A stretch of DNA of 62,184 nt from Rickettsiales bacterium (GTDB lineage Bacteria > Pseudomonadota > Alphaproteobacteria > Rickettsiales > UBA1997). Shown piece by piece: positions 9,056 to 19,287 of this stretch. Under the pieces are notes generated by a model that had not been told where the DNA came from, did not search any database, and worked only from the letters and a program-made list of their open reading frames with translations. The translations under genes were made by a program, and so were the position numbers. The DNA lies in assembly GCA_005787525.1 (NCBI GenBank), contig SYAR01000041.1, positions 1 to 62,184 on the forward strand, given 5' to 3'. How positions within the stretch are numbered: position 1 is the stretch's first letter; the number at the start of each line of letters is the position of its first letter.

Positions 9056-9514
9056 ATGACTGCAAAAATAAATATCGAAAAGATTCTTAAATCATTGCCC
9101 CATCGTTATCCATTATTGTTGGTTGATAAGGTTATAAGTCTTGAACCGGGTAAAAATATTGTCGCGATTAAAAATGTTACTTTTAATGAGCCACATTTTT
9201 TAGGACATTTTCCTGATCATCCAATCATGCCAGGTGTTCTTATTATTGAAGCTATGGCACAAGCGGGAGCTCTGATGGTTACTTGTAATGATGAGTTTAA
9301 AGCTGACGAAAAATTAGTTTATTTTATGTCGATCGACGGTGCAAAATTTAGAAAACCAGTAATTCCAGGTGATGTTTTAGAGCTTAGAATAGAAGCTTTA
9401 CAAAATCGTGGCGCGGTTTGGAAGCTTGGCGCAACTGCTTTTGTCGAGGGTCAAAAAGTTTCTGAGGCACAACTTTCTGCCATGATTGTTAATAAAGATA
9501 AAAAAATTATTTAG
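9056..9514 (+). CDS. fabZ: 3-hydroxyacyl-[acyl-carrier-protein] dehydratase FabZ
   Basis: A 152-residue hot-dog-fold dehydratase of fatty-acid synthesis. It contains LPHRYPLLLVDKV (about residues 14-26) and the active-site helix with the catalytic histidine in GHFPDHPIMPG and the glutamate in VLIIEAMAQAG. It is divergent from ilvB across a 142-nt AT-rich spacer and is followed after 3 nt by lpxA. fabZ-lpxA is a conserved pair linking fatty-acid and lipid A synthesis; lpxD and lpxB are not in this window. Confidence 0.96.
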   Translation: MTAKINIEKILKSLPHRYPLLLVDKVISLEPGKNIVAIKNVTFNEPHFLGHFPDHPIMPGVLIIEAMAQAGALMVTCNDEFKADEKLVYFMSIDGAKFRKPVIPGDVLELRIEALQNRGAVWKLGATAFVEGQKVSEAQLSAMIVNKDKKII

Positions 9515-9517
9515 AAA

Positions 9518-10327
9518 ATGATTCACAAAACCGTGATTATAAATGACGGAGTACAAATTGCCAAAAATGTTGAAATCGGTGCTTTTTGCGTCATCGGAAG
9601 TAATGTTAAAATCGGCGAGGGAACCGTTATAAAAAGCCATGTTGTGATCGATGGCGACACTTCGATCGGTAAAAATAATACGATTTTTCCCTTTGCCACA
9701 ATTGGCTTAATTCCACAAGATTTAAAATTTTCTGGCGAAAAATCGCAATTAATTATTGGCGATAATAACATGATTCGCGAACATGTGACGATTCATCTCG
9801 GAACCAAGGATGGAGGCATGATTACTAAAATTGGCAATAATTGTTTATTGATGGTTGGCGTTCATATCGCTCATGATTGCTTAATCGGTAACCATGTTAT
9901 TTTAGCAAATAATGCAACGCTCGCGGGTCATGTTCAGGTTGGCGATAATGTTGTAATTGGCGGCTTGTCGGCGGTTCATCAATTTGTGAGAATCGGCAAT
10001 GGAGCCATGATTGGCGGTATGTCGGGCGTTGAAAGCGATGTTATTCCTTTTGGTTTAGTGATGGGCGAAAGGGCTCATTTAGCGGGTTTAAACTTGGTCG
10101 GCATGAAGCGTCAAAATATTTCACGCGATGAAATCCACGCTTTACGAAATTTTTATAAACTTGTTTTTGAAAATGACGGAGACGCTAATTTCCTGAATCG
10201 CGCAACTAAAATTGCTCAAGATTTTTCGCAAAATTCGACGATAAAAATGGTGATGAATTTTGTAAATTCCGAAACTTCGCGATCATTTTGCCAACCCAAA
10301 AATTTAAATCCAAATCAAAATGCGTGA
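9518..10327 (+). CDS. lpxA: Acyl-ACP--UDP-N-acetylglucosamine O-acyltransferase LpxA
   Basis: A 269-residue left-handed beta-helix acyltransferase catalysing the first step of lipid A synthesis. Hexapeptide repeats fill residues about 1-190, with the catalytic histidine in [14 protein letters not shown] and the downstream [13 protein letters not shown] segment. The C-terminal helical domain is of normal size. Its presence argues that this organism makes lipopolysaccharide, unlike some reduced Rickettsiales. The last 8 nt overlap the start of dnaQ. Confidence 0.96.
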   Translation: MIHKTVIINDGVQIAKNVEIGAFCVIGSNVKIGEGTVIKSHVVIDGDTSIGKNNTIFPFATIGLIPQDLKFSGEKSQLIIGDNNMIREHVTIHLGTKDGGMITKIGNNCLLMVGVHIAHDCLIGNHVILANNATLAGHVQVGDNVVIGGLSAVHQFVRIGNGAMIGGMSGVESDVIPFGLVMGERAHLAGLNLVGMKRQNISRDEIHALRNFYKLVFENDGDANFLNRATKIAQDFSQNSTIKMVMNFVNSETSRSFCQPKNLNPNQNA

Positions 10328-11027
10328 AATTTGTCTTGATACCGAAACCACAGGCTTAGACCCCAAAGACGGACATAAAATTATTGAAATCGCATGCTTC
10401 GAATTAATCAATAAAGTTAAAACTGGCAAAGTTTTTCATAGTTTTGTCAATCCGCTTCGCGACGTTCCACTCGAAGCCTTCCGCATCCATGGTATTTCCA
10501 CCGAATTTTTAAAAGATAAACCAACTTTCGATTTAATCGCCGATAAATTTTTAGATTTTATTGGTGATGATATTTTGGTAATTCACAATGCTTCATTTGA
10601 TATAAAATTTTTGAATTTTGAGTTAAATATTTTAAGAAAAAAAACCTTGGAAATGTCTCGCGTTGTTGACAGTTTAATGTTGGCTCGTAAAAAATTTCCC
10701 GGTGGACAAAATTCTCTCGACGCTCTTTGTAAAAGATTTAATCTCGATTTATCGAAACGTGAAAAACACGGCGCGATGATTGATACTGAATTATTATGCG
10801 ATGTTTATATCGAGTTGATGGGCGGGGCTCAAGAGGGTTTTGGTTTTGATAATTTAAAGAAAAATGATTCGATAAAAAATAATCAAATAATTGATTTGGC
10901 GGTGTTGAAAAATAATAAAAAAATTATTCCGGCGCGCAATTTTGTTGTGTCGGATGCGGAATTAAAAGAGCACCAAGAGTTTATCGAAAAGAATTTTAAA
11001 ACCACCTTCTGGAATAACGCAAATTAA
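10320..11027 (+). CDS. dnaQ: DNA polymerase III epsilon subunit (3'-5' proofreading exonuclease)
   Basis: A 235-residue DEDDh exonuclease that proofreads for the replicative polymerase. ExoI is [11 protein letters not shown] (Asp and Glu near residues 6-8), ExoII is [12 protein letters not shown], and ExoIII contains [10 protein letters not shown] with the catalytic histidine and aspartate. The C-terminal tail after about residue 185 would carry the polymerase-binding segment. Its ATG overlaps the lpxA stop by 8 nt, indicating translational coupling in fabZ-lpxA-dnaQ. Confidence 0.94.
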   Translation: MREICLDTETTGLDPKDGHKIIEIACFELINKVKTGKVFHSFVNPLRDVPLEAFRIHGISTEFLKDKPTFDLIADKFLDFIGDDILVIHNASFDIKFLNFELNILRKKTLEMSRVVDSLMLARKKFPGGQNSLDALCKRFNLDLSKREKHGAMIDTELLCDVYIELMGGAQEGFGFDNLKKNDSIKNNQIIDLAVLKNNKKIIPARNFVVSDAELKEHQEFIEKNFKTTFWNNAN

Positions 11028-11082
11028 CCTATATTAATAACAAAAAAACTAACAAACCCTTTTAATCAGCTTCACCGCAATT

Positions 11083-13485
11083 ATGAAACCCACATCAATC
11101 ATCAAAAACATTTTCACATCCGAACGTTTAAATTTTATTTTTTATGCAGTTTTATTGTTCATTTTAGGTTGTGCCTTTGGTATTTATTATGAAAAAAATT
11201 GTGAATATTTTTTGCAATTTTTTGTAATAATATTTGGTTTTTTAATTATGGTTTTAAGCCTTGATTATAAATCATCAAGAGCAGTTTTTTATTTAGCATT
11301 AATCATATTTATTTTAGGAATTTTTTATAGTAATTTTTATGTAAAACATTTTGCCAAAAACGAAGTTTTTGCACAAAAATTATATATAAAAGGTGAGGGT
11401 AAAATTATCGATTTAAAGGAATTTTATAATCCGGTAAATCGTAATTTTGGCGTTAATATTTCGCTCGATAATTTAACCATTTCAAAATTAAATTTTCAAA
11501 ATAATAAAATCAATAAAGCCAGTGATAAGAAGGTTAAAAAAGTTAAGAAAAAAAAGAAAAAAATCAAAAAAAAATCAAAAAAATCGGCGGAAAAAAGAGT
11601 AAAAAAAACGGCGAAAAAAATTTCTAAAACCCAAATTAAAAAACAACAAGCTTTTGCGAAAAAAATTTATAAAAATTATATCAATCTTAGCAATTATCAA
11701 GAGGTCGATCGGCGTTTTTTAGATTTCAAAAAAAATAATTATAGTCAAAATTGGATTGCCAAAAATAATGAATTTATTCTCGAAAATTCTCCGCAAAAAA
11801 TCTCGTTAAATTTAGCCAAACAATCAACAAAATTCAATATTAATGATATTATTAAATTTAATGCAGTCATAGAGCCACTTGATTTTCCAGATTTTAAAGA
11901 AAGTTTCGATTTAAAATCAAATGCTCGAGTTAAAAATATTCAAGCCTTTGGATTTTTTATTGGAAAGCCACAAATTATTTTGCAAAATCAAATCAATTCG
12001 ATTGATTCATGGTTTTTAAATTTACGCGAAATTATTCGAAAAAAAATTTTAAATAATTTAAGCGGAGATGGTGCTCATGTTGCTTTGGCGTTGTTAATTG
12101 GCGAACAAAAGCATATTTCTAAAAATTTACTCTGGGCAATTCGTAATTCGGGTTTGTCGCATTTATTGTCGATTTCGGGCTTTCATTTGTCGTTGGCGAG
12201 TGCGATTTTTTTTGTGAGTATTCGTTGGCTTTTGGTGCGAATTGAATTTATCGCTTTGCGTTTTGATATTAAAAAAATTTCGGCGATTTTTGCCATTTTT
12301 GCCAGCTATTTTTATTTAAAAATTGCCGATGCACCTTTGCCGGCTCAACGTGCTTTAATCATGGTGTGGATGGTGATGTTGAGTTTGTTAATTAATCGCA
12401 AATTTGATGGTAAAAGAGCGTTATTTTTGGCGTTGCTTTTGTTGGTTTTATTTAACCCGCATAATTTATTTCAAATCAGTTTTTTATTATCTTTTTTGGC
12501 AATTTTGACCATGGTTTGTTATGTCGAAACTTTTCGTGAAAAAATTTTCCCCGATTATAATTTAAAACTTGAAGATAAATTTATCACCGGAATTTTGAGT
12601 AAAATAAAATTATATTTTTGTGAAATTTTTATAATCACCGCACTTATTCAAATCATTACTTTGCCAATTTTAATGAACAGCTTTCAAACCTTCAGTTTTG
12701 TAGGCTTCTTCGCTAATTTGGTGGCGATTCCTTTGGTCGGTTTTTTGATTATGCCTTTGGGTTTTTTAGCATTATTTTTGATGCCAATTTCTGTGGAAAT
12801 TTTGCCTTTATTTTTGATGAAATATTCGCTAGATTTTTTTATTAAATCCGTTGAATTTTTTGCCGATTTTAAATTTGCAATCGTCGCCACCCCTCATTTA
12901 CCAAGCCTTGGATTGATTTTATGTTTAATTACTTCGGTAATATTTTTTATCGCCAATAATAAATTTTTAAAAATTATTATTTTGTTATTTTTTATTTTAA
13001 GTTTTGGCACAATTTTTTTGCATAAAAAAAATCAAATTATTTTTGAAAAATCACAAAAATTTTATGGCGTTTTTTATGAAAAAAATTTATATTTTTCTAA
13101 AAAACTAAAACCTACTAAGCAAGTAAAATCATGGCTTAAACATTTCGAAGTCCAAAATTTTGAAGTGATAAAAAAATGTACAAAAAATAAAAATTTAAAT
13201 CAAAAAATTTGCCAAAAATGTTATAAAAATTATTGTGAATTGCATGTTGAAAATCAACAAATTTTGGTGTTAAATGGGCGTAATAAATTATCAAAAATTT
13301 GTCGAAAATTTAAAGCCAAAAAATTTGATGCGATAGTTAATATGACCAAGAAATACCAGATTCCACCATGTTTTGCAAAATATAATAATCCTAAAATTAT
13401 TATTGATAATTCGGATTTTTTGTTAAAAGGCACTAATTTTTTAGAAATAAAAAATAATAAACTAATTTATTTTTATAATAACTAA
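11083..13485 (+). CDS. comEC: ComEC/Rec2-family DNA-uptake channel with lysine-rich insertion
   Basis: An 800-residue inner-membrane protein of the ComEC/Rec2 family, the channel that carries transforming DNA into the cytoplasm. The order is: two or three N-terminal spans (1-90), a soluble DUF4131-like region, then the competence domain with GLSHLLSISGFHLSLASA (about residues 360-380) and PLPAQRALIMVWMVML, followed by many spans to about 650. Within the soluble region, residues about 147-190 are almost entirely lysine with some Ile, Ser and Ala. The C-terminal region (about 660-800) has no HxHxDH metallo-beta-lactamase motif. It follows dnaQ by 55 nt. Family assignment is strong; whether uptake is active is inference. 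Confidence 0.9.
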   Translation: MKPTSIIKNIFTSERLNFIFYAVLLFILGCAFGIYYEKNCEYFLQFFVIIFGFLIMVLSLDYKSSRAVFYLALIIFILGIFYSNFYVKHFAKNEVFAQKLYIKGEGKIIDLKEFYNPVNRNFGVNISLDNLTISKLNFQNNKINKASDKKVKKVKKKKKKIKKKSKKSAEKRVKKTAKKISKTQIKKQQAFAKKIYKNYINLSNYQEVDRRFLDFKKNNYSQNWIAKNNEFILENSPQKISLNLAKQSTKFNINDIIKFNAVIEPLDFPDFKESFDLKSNARVKNIQAFGFFIGKPQIILQNQINSIDSWFLNLREIIRKKILNNLSGDGAHVALALLIGEQKHISKNLLWAIRNSGLSHLLSISGFHLSLASAIFFVSIRWLLVRIEFIALRFDIKKISAIFAIFASYFYLKIADAPLPAQRALIMVWMVMLSLLINRKFDGKRALFLALLLLVLFNPHNLFQISFLLSFLAILTMVCYVETFREKIFPDYNLKLEDKFITGILSKIKLYFCEIFIITALIQIITLPILMNSFQTFSFVGFFANLVAIPLVGFLIMPLGFLALFLMPISVEILPLFLMKYSLDFFIKSVEFFADFKFAIVATPHLPSLGLILCLITSVIFFIANNKFLKIIILLFFILSFGTIFLHKKNQIIFEKSQKFYGVFYEKNLYFSKKLKPTKQVKSWLKHFEVQNFEVIKKCTKNKNLNQKICQKCYKNYCELHVENQQILVLNGRNKLSKICRKFKAKKFDAIVNMTKKYQIPPCFAKYNNPKIIIDNSDFLLKGTNFLEIKNNKLIYFYNN

Positions 13486-13647
13486 ATTTATTGATAATTT
13501 TGAGTTTCTATTTTTTGAGTCGATTTGAAATCTATTGCTATAATTTTTTAAAAACAAACTAAAACCATGAATTAGTTAAAATATACTTGCATTAAAAGCA
13601 TAATATAAGTTAAATTTGCTAATTATTTATTAATTTTATGAAAATTT

Positions 13648-15087
13648 ATGAAAATTGAAAAAGCGGAATTAATTGCAATTTTAGCAAAATTTAATCCTTG
13701 GTGGAGAGAAGATAAAATCTCTGATTTGCCAATTTGGAAAAGAGCTTCTTTTGGAGAGCTTTATAATTGGGTAAGAAATCCCCCAGTTCATCGTGCTATA
13801 TTTCTATCGGGTGCAAGGCAAATTGGAAAAACAACTTTAATCATGCAAGCGATTGAAAATCTTATCAATGATGGGGTTCCGCCGAGTAATATATTTTATG
13901 CAACATTCGATCATCCCCTTTTGAAGCTTGTTGGAATTGATGCCGTAATTAAAGCTTGGCGTCAACACGAGATTGAGCAAGAAGGATTTCAATATATTTT
14001 TTTAGATGAGGTTCAATTTATTCGCGATTGGGGAACTTGGGTAAAACATCAGGTTGATTTTAATAAACAGCGTAAAATTATTTTTACTGGATCGGCAACT
14101 CCTGTATTGCAAGAGGATCAAGAATCGGGAGTTGGTCGGTGGCATACTATTCGTTTAACCACATTATCTTTTTATGAATATATTAAATTGAAAAAAATAA
14201 ACTTACCAGAATTGCCAAAAATCAAATCTTTAAAAGAAATTTTTGAATGGAATCAAAATGAAATTTCTAGAGTGGGCGAAATTGCAACGCATTATATAGC
14301 TCAATTTCATGAATATTTAGTTCGCGGTGGATTTCCTCAAACTGCATTAGTTAACAATGTGAATCAAGCACAAAAACTTTTACGCGAAGATATAGTTGAT
14401 AAGGTTTTAAAGCGAGACATGACGGCAATGTTTGGAGTAAGACTTGTTTTAGAATTAGAGCAAACTTTTCTTTATTTATGTTTGCATGATGGTGCAATAT
14501 TAGACATGACCAACTTAGGAAAAAATCTTGGCATTAAGCGCCCTACGGCACAAAATTTTATTGAATTGTTGGAGACTACGCATCTTATTTATAAACTACA
14601 ACCATTTGGTTACGGAAAGGAAATTTTAAGAGGCAAGCATAAAATTTATTTGTCAGATCCAGCTATTGCGCCAGCTGTTATGTTGAAAGGACGCGGAATT
14701 ATTGATAACCCAGAAGCGTTGGGGGTTTGCGCCGAATCAGCAGTATTAAAGCATTTATATGCGCGTTATTATGCACAAAATGTTAGATTTAGTTATTGGC
14801 AAGGGAAAAAAAATTTGGAAGTTGATTTGGTTGCGGAAATTGCCACGGAAATTATTCCATTTGAAGTGAAATATAGATCTCAACATACAGCTCTTTCTGA
14901 TTGCAAGGGATTGTTAGAATTTTGCTCTAAGCGTGATATAAAAAGAGGTTATGTAATCACTAAATCCACCGATGATTTTGGCGTAATTGATCAAAATAAT
15001 TCCAACATTCCTGCGATTTTAAAAATCCCAGCAACCCTGTTGTGTTATTTCATGGGAGAAATGGAGATTAATCAAAAATATATTTAA
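13648..15087 (+). CDS. AAA ATPase with C-terminal DUF4143 domain
   Basis: A 479-residue protein of the widespread AAA_14/DUF4143 ATPase family, whose role is unknown. Walker A is GARQIGKTT (residues 55-63), Walker B is YIFLDEVQF (about 115-123) and a FTGSAT sensor-like motif follows. The C-terminal domain ends with ESAVLKHLY and LEVDLVAE..., then IIPFEVKYR, the acidic/EVK pattern often compared with PD-(D/E)XK nucleases. A second ATG at 13638 is out of frame and closes after six codons, so 13648 is used. It stands alone between comEC and folP, preceded by a 162-nt spacer. Such genes are often horizontally acquired, but its composition is not obviously different from its neighbours. Confidence 0.85.
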   Translation: MKIEKAELIAILAKFNPWWREDKISDLPIWKRASFGELYNWVRNPPVHRAIFLSGARQIGKTTLIMQAIENLINDGVPPSNIFYATFDHPLLKLVGIDAVIKAWRQHEIEQEGFQYIFLDEVQFIRDWGTWVKHQVDFNKQRKIIFTGSATPVLQEDQESGVGRWHTIRLTTLSFYEYIKLKKINLPELPKIKSLKEIFEWNQNEISRVGEIATHYIAQFHEYLVRGGFPQTALVNNVNQAQKLLREDIVDKVLKRDMTAMFGVRLVLELEQTFLYLCLHDGAILDMTNLGKNLGIKRPTAQNFIELLETTHLIYKLQPFGYGKEILRGKHKIYLSDPAIAPAVMLKGRGIIDNPEALGVCAESAVLKHLYARYYAQNVRFSYWQGKKNLEVDLVAEIATEIIPFEVKYRSQHTALSDCKGLLEFCSKRDIKRGYVITKSTDDFGVIDQNNSNIPAILKIPATLLCYFMGEMEINQKYI

Positions 15088-15092
15088 AGTAA

Positions 15093-15932
15093 TTAAAAAA
15101 ATTCTTTTTCAAATTTTTCGAAATTAATCGCCTCGAGATTTTCTTTAACATCATGAACGCGTAAATAATCGACTTTTTTTTGTGCCAAATATTGCGAAAG
15201 AATCAATGTTTTAGAGGTGCGGTCAAGGTTAGTTTGTGAAGGAATATTTAACGCATCTAAAAAACTTTTTTTCGAATGTCCGACGTAAATTGGTAAATTT
15301 AAAACTCGAAAAGCATTAATATTTTTCAAAATGCGAATTGATTGCATTGAGTTTTTGGCGAAGCCGATTCCGGGGTCAAAAATCAATTGCGATTTTTGAA
15401 TTTTTCGACTCGTTAAAAAATCAATTTTTTGTTGTGCCCAATTAATTATTTCTTCAACAACATTTAAATCACGATTGACGATGAGATCAGGATTGGAGTG
15501 GATCGCGAGATTATGCATCAAAATCGCCGTTAAATTATTTTGTGCAATATAATCGATAATTTTTTCATCAATTAAACCACTTACATCATTAATAATTTCA
15601 ACACCAATTTTGTGGGCAAAAATAATGGTTTCGAAATGATAAGAATCGATACTTGCTTGAATATTTTTATGATGAATTTTATTAAAATTTTTAATCGCCA
15701 AAATTAATTTTGGCAAAATATTTTCAAGCCTTTTGATTTCTTCTTGAGCACTAAGAATTTGAGCATTTGGTCGTGTCGATTCGGCTCCAATATCAACAAT
15801 ATCAACGCCTGAAGCCAACATTTTATCGAGATGAAAAAGAGCTTTTTCTTCATCAAAATATTTTCCGCCATCAGAAAATGAATCGGGGGTAAGATTTAAA
15901 ATACCAACGATTTTTGGTTTAAATTTTACCAT
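15093..15932 (-). CDS. folP: Dihydropteroate synthase
   Basis: A 279-residue TIM-barrel enzyme joining p-aminobenzoate to the pterin pyrophosphate in folate synthesis; it is the sulfonamide target. It shows the N-terminal signature GILNLTPDSFSDGGKYF (about residues 10-26), the second signature VDIVDIGAESTRPNA (near 43-57), LIFDPGIGFAKN, and RVHDVKENLEA near the C-terminus. The length is normal. Its start overlaps the end of pstA by 7 nt on the same strand, and its end faces the DUF4143 gene. Confidence 0.95.
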   Translation of the reverse strand: MVKFKPKIVGILNLTPDSFSDGGKYFDEEKALFHLDKMLASGVDIVDIGAESTRPNAQILSAQEEIKRLENILPKLILAIKNFNKIHHKNIQASIDSYHFETIIFAHKIGVEIINDVSGLIDEKIIDYIAQNNLTAILMHNLAIHSNPDLIVNRDLNVVEEIINWAQQKIDFLTSRKIQKSQLIFDPGIGFAKNSMQSIRILKNINAFRVLNLPIYVGHSKKSFLDALNIPSQTNLDRTSKTLILSQYLAQKKVDYLRVHDVKENLEAINFEKFEKEFF

Positions 15933-17140
15933 TTTCTTTCAAATTTTTTGCGTAAAATTATGGCGCCGAGATTTAATAAAATTAAGAATGTTAATAATAC
16001 TAAAATTGCGCCCGAAGTTTTTTCGACAAAGCCTGCTTCGGGTAAATCAGACCATAAATAAATTTGCACCGCCAACGCCGAAGAAGGATCCAAGAAGCTT
16101 TGCGGAGTGTCGGCGATAAAGGCGACCATGCCAATCATCAAGAGCGGAGCGGTTTCGCCAAGTGCGCGCGACATTGCTAAAATCGTTCCCGTCATAATTC
16201 CAGGGATCGAAAGTGGCAATAAATGATGCCAAATTACTTGCATTTTTGAGGCGCCGATGGCAAGGGCGCCGTCGCGAATTTGGCTCGGAATCGAGCGAAT
16301 TGTGTTGCGCGTGGCGATAATAATTACCGGCAAAACCAACATGAATAAAGTCATGCCACCAACCAAACTTGATGAGCGCGGAAAATGCATGAATTGAAGA
16401 TAAAGCGTTAAGCCGAGCAAGCCGTAAATGATTGAGGGAATTGCGGCGAGATTGTTAATGCTGATCTCGAGAATGTCGGTGAGGCGATTTTTTGGCGCAA
16501 ATTCTTCGAGGTAAAAAGCGCACATTATGGCGATTGGAAAAGCGAAAATTAAGAAAATAATCATGATCATCAAAGAGCCGACGAAGCTAGATAAAACGCC
16601 GGCGATTTCAGGTTCACGCGAATCGCCAAATTGAAAAAATTCCCAATTGAAAAATGTTTTTATTTTATTTTGTTCTTGCAGTTTTTTAATCCACAAAATC
16701 TGTTTTTCTTTTAAACCTGAAGCGTCATTATGCTTAATAAACATATCAACTTTAGAGCTAGCTTTAACCCAATAAATATGCGGTTTCTCAAGATTTTTAT
16801 TTTTTTCAATCGATTTTTTTAAATCAATATTACTGGCTTTGCTTACAAGTTGATAAAGTAAATTTAAATCGACAATTGAATTAATTTTTGGATCAATTTT
16901 GTGAAGATTTTGTTTGATAATTTGACGATGATCGAGAGTTGAAATATCGGTTTCTTTATTTAAATCAAATTCAATGCCAATCTTAGTGCTAGTAAAGACG
17001 CCGTTGCTTTTATAAATTATCATCGTAAAAAGAGCCGCTAAAAAAAATAACGAAAATCCGATCGAAATTCTTCCAAGTAAAATAAATCTTTTTTCGCTTT
17101 TTTTGCGTTTATTAATGTTGTTAATTTTTGATTCAATCAT
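15926..17140 (-). CDS. pstA: Phosphate ABC transporter permease PstA
   Basis: A 404-residue permease of the high-affinity phosphate importer. One span (about residues 22-45) is followed by a roughly 130-residue periplasmic region of the kind found in alphaproteobacterial PstA. The C-terminal MetI-like domain shows ELAAIPSIIYGLLGL-like sequence (INNLAAIPSIIYGLLGLTLY) and the EAA-loop GALAIGASKMQVIWHHLLP. The partner pstC is 22 kb away on the other strand and no pstB or pstS is present, so the usual pstSCAB operon is broken up. pstA is followed by folP with a 7-nt overlap. Confidence 0.93.
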   Translation of the reverse strand: MIESKINNINKRKKSEKRFILLGRISIGFSLFFLAALFTMIIYKSNGVFTSTKIGIEFDLNKETDISTLDHRQIIKQNLHKIDPKINSIVDLNLLYQLVSKASNIDLKKSIEKNKNLEKPHIYWVKASSKVDMFIKHNDASGLKEKQILWIKKLQEQNKIKTFFNWEFFQFGDSREPEIAGVLSSFVGSLMIMIIFLIFAFPIAIMCAFYLEEFAPKNRLTDILEISINNLAAIPSIIYGLLGLTLYLQFMHFPRSSSLVGGMTLFMLVLPVIIIATRNTIRSIPSQIRDGALAIGASKMQVIWHHLLPLSIPGIMTGTILAMSRALGETAPLLMIGMVAFIADTPQSFLDPSSALAVQIYLWSDLPEAGFVEKTSGAILVLLTFLILLNLGAIILRKKFERKW

Positions 17141-17201
17141 TGCTAAATTTTTTTATCGAATTTAAAATTTTTTTTAAATTGAATATTATTTATTTATAAA
17201 A

Positions 17202-18300
17202 TTATTGCAAATTTTTAGTGAGCATTGCCTTAATAAATCCTTCGATTTCGCCGTCTAAAACCGCTTGAATATTGCCGGTTTCGAAATCGGTGCGCAAATC
17301 TTTAACCAATTGATATGGATGCAAAACATAAGAACGAATTTGATGCCCAAAACTATTGTCGCTTTTGGAATTTTCTTTAACATCCAAAGCTTCTTTTTTC
17401 TTATTTAATTCAAGTTCATAAAGCCTTGACTTAAGCATTTTCAAGGCTTCGGCTCGATTTCGAATTTGCGAACGATCGCTTTGACATTGCACCGCAATGC
17501 TAGTCGGCAAGTGAGTAATACGCACGGCGGAATCAGTTTTGTTGACATGTTGTCCGCCGGCGCCCGAAGCGCGAAAAGTATCAACGCGCAAATCTTTTTC
17601 TTGAATTTCGATATTAATTTCATCGTCAATTTCGGGATAAGCCCAAATCGAAGCGAAACTCGTTTGCCTTTTGCCGTTGGAATTAAAGGGCGAAATACGA
17701 ACTAAGCGATGAATGCCAATTTCATTTTTAAGCCAACCGAAAGCATAACGACCTGAAATTTTCAAAATTGCCGAACGCAAACCGGCTTCTTCGCCGTCTA
17801 AAATATCAATTATTTCACATTTAAAACCGCGAATATTGGCGAATCTTTCATACATTCTTAAAAGCATTAAAGCAAAATCACAAGAATCGGTTCCACCCGC
17901 TCCAGCATTGATGTCAACAAAGCAATTATTAATATCATTTTCGGCGCTAAAAAGACATTCAATTTCAAAATTATCGCTAAGTTTTTTGAGGGAATTTAAA
18001 TTATTTTCAACATCATTTAATAATTGTGAATCATTCTCAATTTCGGCTAATTCCAAATAACTTAAATTATCATTTAATAAATTTTTTAGATTATTAAATT
18101 TGTTAAGTTTTTCTTCGATTAATGATTTTTCTTTAAGAATTTTTTGGGCTTTTTCTTTATTGTCCCACAAGGTTGGATCTTCAGCGATTTTATTTAATTC
18201 ATCAAGTTGCGACTGCAATTTTCTAGGGTCAAAGGCACCTCTCAACGAGGTTTAATGATTCGCTAATTTGCTTGATTAAGTCGTTAATTTCGATTTTCAT
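17202..18300 (-). CDS. prfB: Peptide chain release factor 2, with programmed +1 frameshift
   Basis: RF2, which reads UGA and UAA and hydrolyses peptidyl-tRNA. The true gene starts at ATG 18300 and runs 23 codons in frame 0 (MKIEINDLIKQ...) to CTT at 18234-18232, followed by an in-frame TGA at 18231-18229. Skipping T18231 continues in the +1 frame as Asp-Pro-Arg-Lys. A Shine-Dalgarno-like GAGAGG ends 3 nt before CTT TGA C, the classic autoregulatory site. The total is 365 residues, the usual RF2 length. The GGQ loop (SGAGGQHVNKTDSAVR) is intact. It lies 9 nt downstream of glpX. A reading from TTG 18245 would be an artefact. Confidence 0.96.
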
Positions 18301-18309
18301 TTTGAATTT

Positions 18310-19254
18310 TTATAAATAAATTTCAGAAATTGTTTGCGTTACTTTTTTGGCGGCGGAATCGAGCAATAAGGAATTTACGTAAATTTTATTAGTGTCCTTG
18401 CATTTATTAACACCTTTTAACATATAGCCGTCAGTAACTCCGGCACAAGCGAATATAACTTCGCCGCACGCCATTTCTTCGGCAATATATTTTTTATTTA
18501 AATCTTTGATGCCCATTTTTTTGGCACGTTCAATTTGTTTTTTATTATCGTGAAAAACTAAGCGTCCCATCATCTGACCGCCGATAACTCTAAGAGCCGC
18601 CGCCGCCAAAACGCCTTCGGGAGCGCCACCTGTTCCCATATAAGCATCGATTTTAGTATGCCCCGAAGTGCAAGCGATAACGCCCGCAACATCGCCATCG
18701 CCGATTAAACGTACTTTAGCTCCGGCTTCACGAACTTTGGCGATAAGTTCTTTGTGACGTGGACGCTCGAGAATCATCACCGTTAATTCATCAATTGCCA
18801 CTTTTTTGGCTTTGGCGATATTTTGTAAATTTTTCTTGGCACTATTATCGAGATCGATTATGCCTTGCGGTAAGCCCGCACCGACCGCAATTTTTTCCAT
18901 GTAAACATCTGGCGCGTGTAAAAATCCGCCTTCATTGGCAAAGGCAATCACCGCCAGCGAAGACTCGCCAGCATTGGCACAAATTGTAGTGCCTTCGAGC
19001 GGATCTAAGGCGATATCAACCTTATCTCCGCCTTTGCCAACTTTTTCGCCGATATAAAGCATCGGAGCTTCGTCTCTCTCGCCTTCACCGATAACGATTT
19101 TACCAGAAATATTCATTTGGTTTAAGGTGTGACGCATTGAAACTACCGCAGCTTGATCGGCGGAAATATTGTCGCCCTTGCCAATCCAGTCATAGCAAGC
19201 GATAGCAGCTTTTTCAACAACATTAATTATTTGCGAAGATAGTGAGGTAAGCAT
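18310..19254 (-). CDS. glpX: Class II fructose-1,6-bisphosphatase
   Basis: A 314-residue metal-dependent phosphatase of gluconeogenesis. It shows the conserved start region AIACYDWIGKGDNISADQAA (about residues 17-36), GEGERDEAPMLYIGE, the metal-binding DIALDPLEGTT (about 80-90), GDGDVAGVI and GTGGAPEGVLAAAALR. The length is slightly shorter than E. coli GlpX (336). It is followed by prfB after 9 nt and preceded by rpmG across a terminator. It implies that sugars are made from C3 compounds. Confidence 0.95.
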   Translation of the reverse strand: MLTSLSSQIINVVEKAAIACYDWIGKGDNISADQAAVVSMRHTLNQMNISGKIVIGEGERDEAPMLYIGEKVGKGGDKVDIALDPLEGTTICANAGESSLAVIAFANEGGFLHAPDVYMEKIAVGAGLPQGIIDLDNSAKKNLQNIAKAKKVAIDELTVMILERPRHKELIAKVREAGAKVRLIGDGDVAGVIACTSGHTKIDAYMGTGGAPEGVLAAAALRVIGGQMMGRLVFHDNKKQIERAKKMGIKDLNKKYIAEEMACGEVIFACAGVTDGYMLKGVNKCKDTNKIYVNSLLLDSAAKKVTQTISEIYL

Positions 19255-19287
19255 TTTTTAAAATTTAATTTGGAGAAATTGGTGGAT

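Noticed and set aside
11521..11652. Rickettsia-type palindromic element inside comEC
   Set aside because: The insertion is a simple A-rich, lysine-coding tract without the inverted repeats expected of such elements.
18245..18245. TTG start for prfB
   Set aside because: The frameshift signal and an ATG 23 codons before the slip site give the normal RF2 length.
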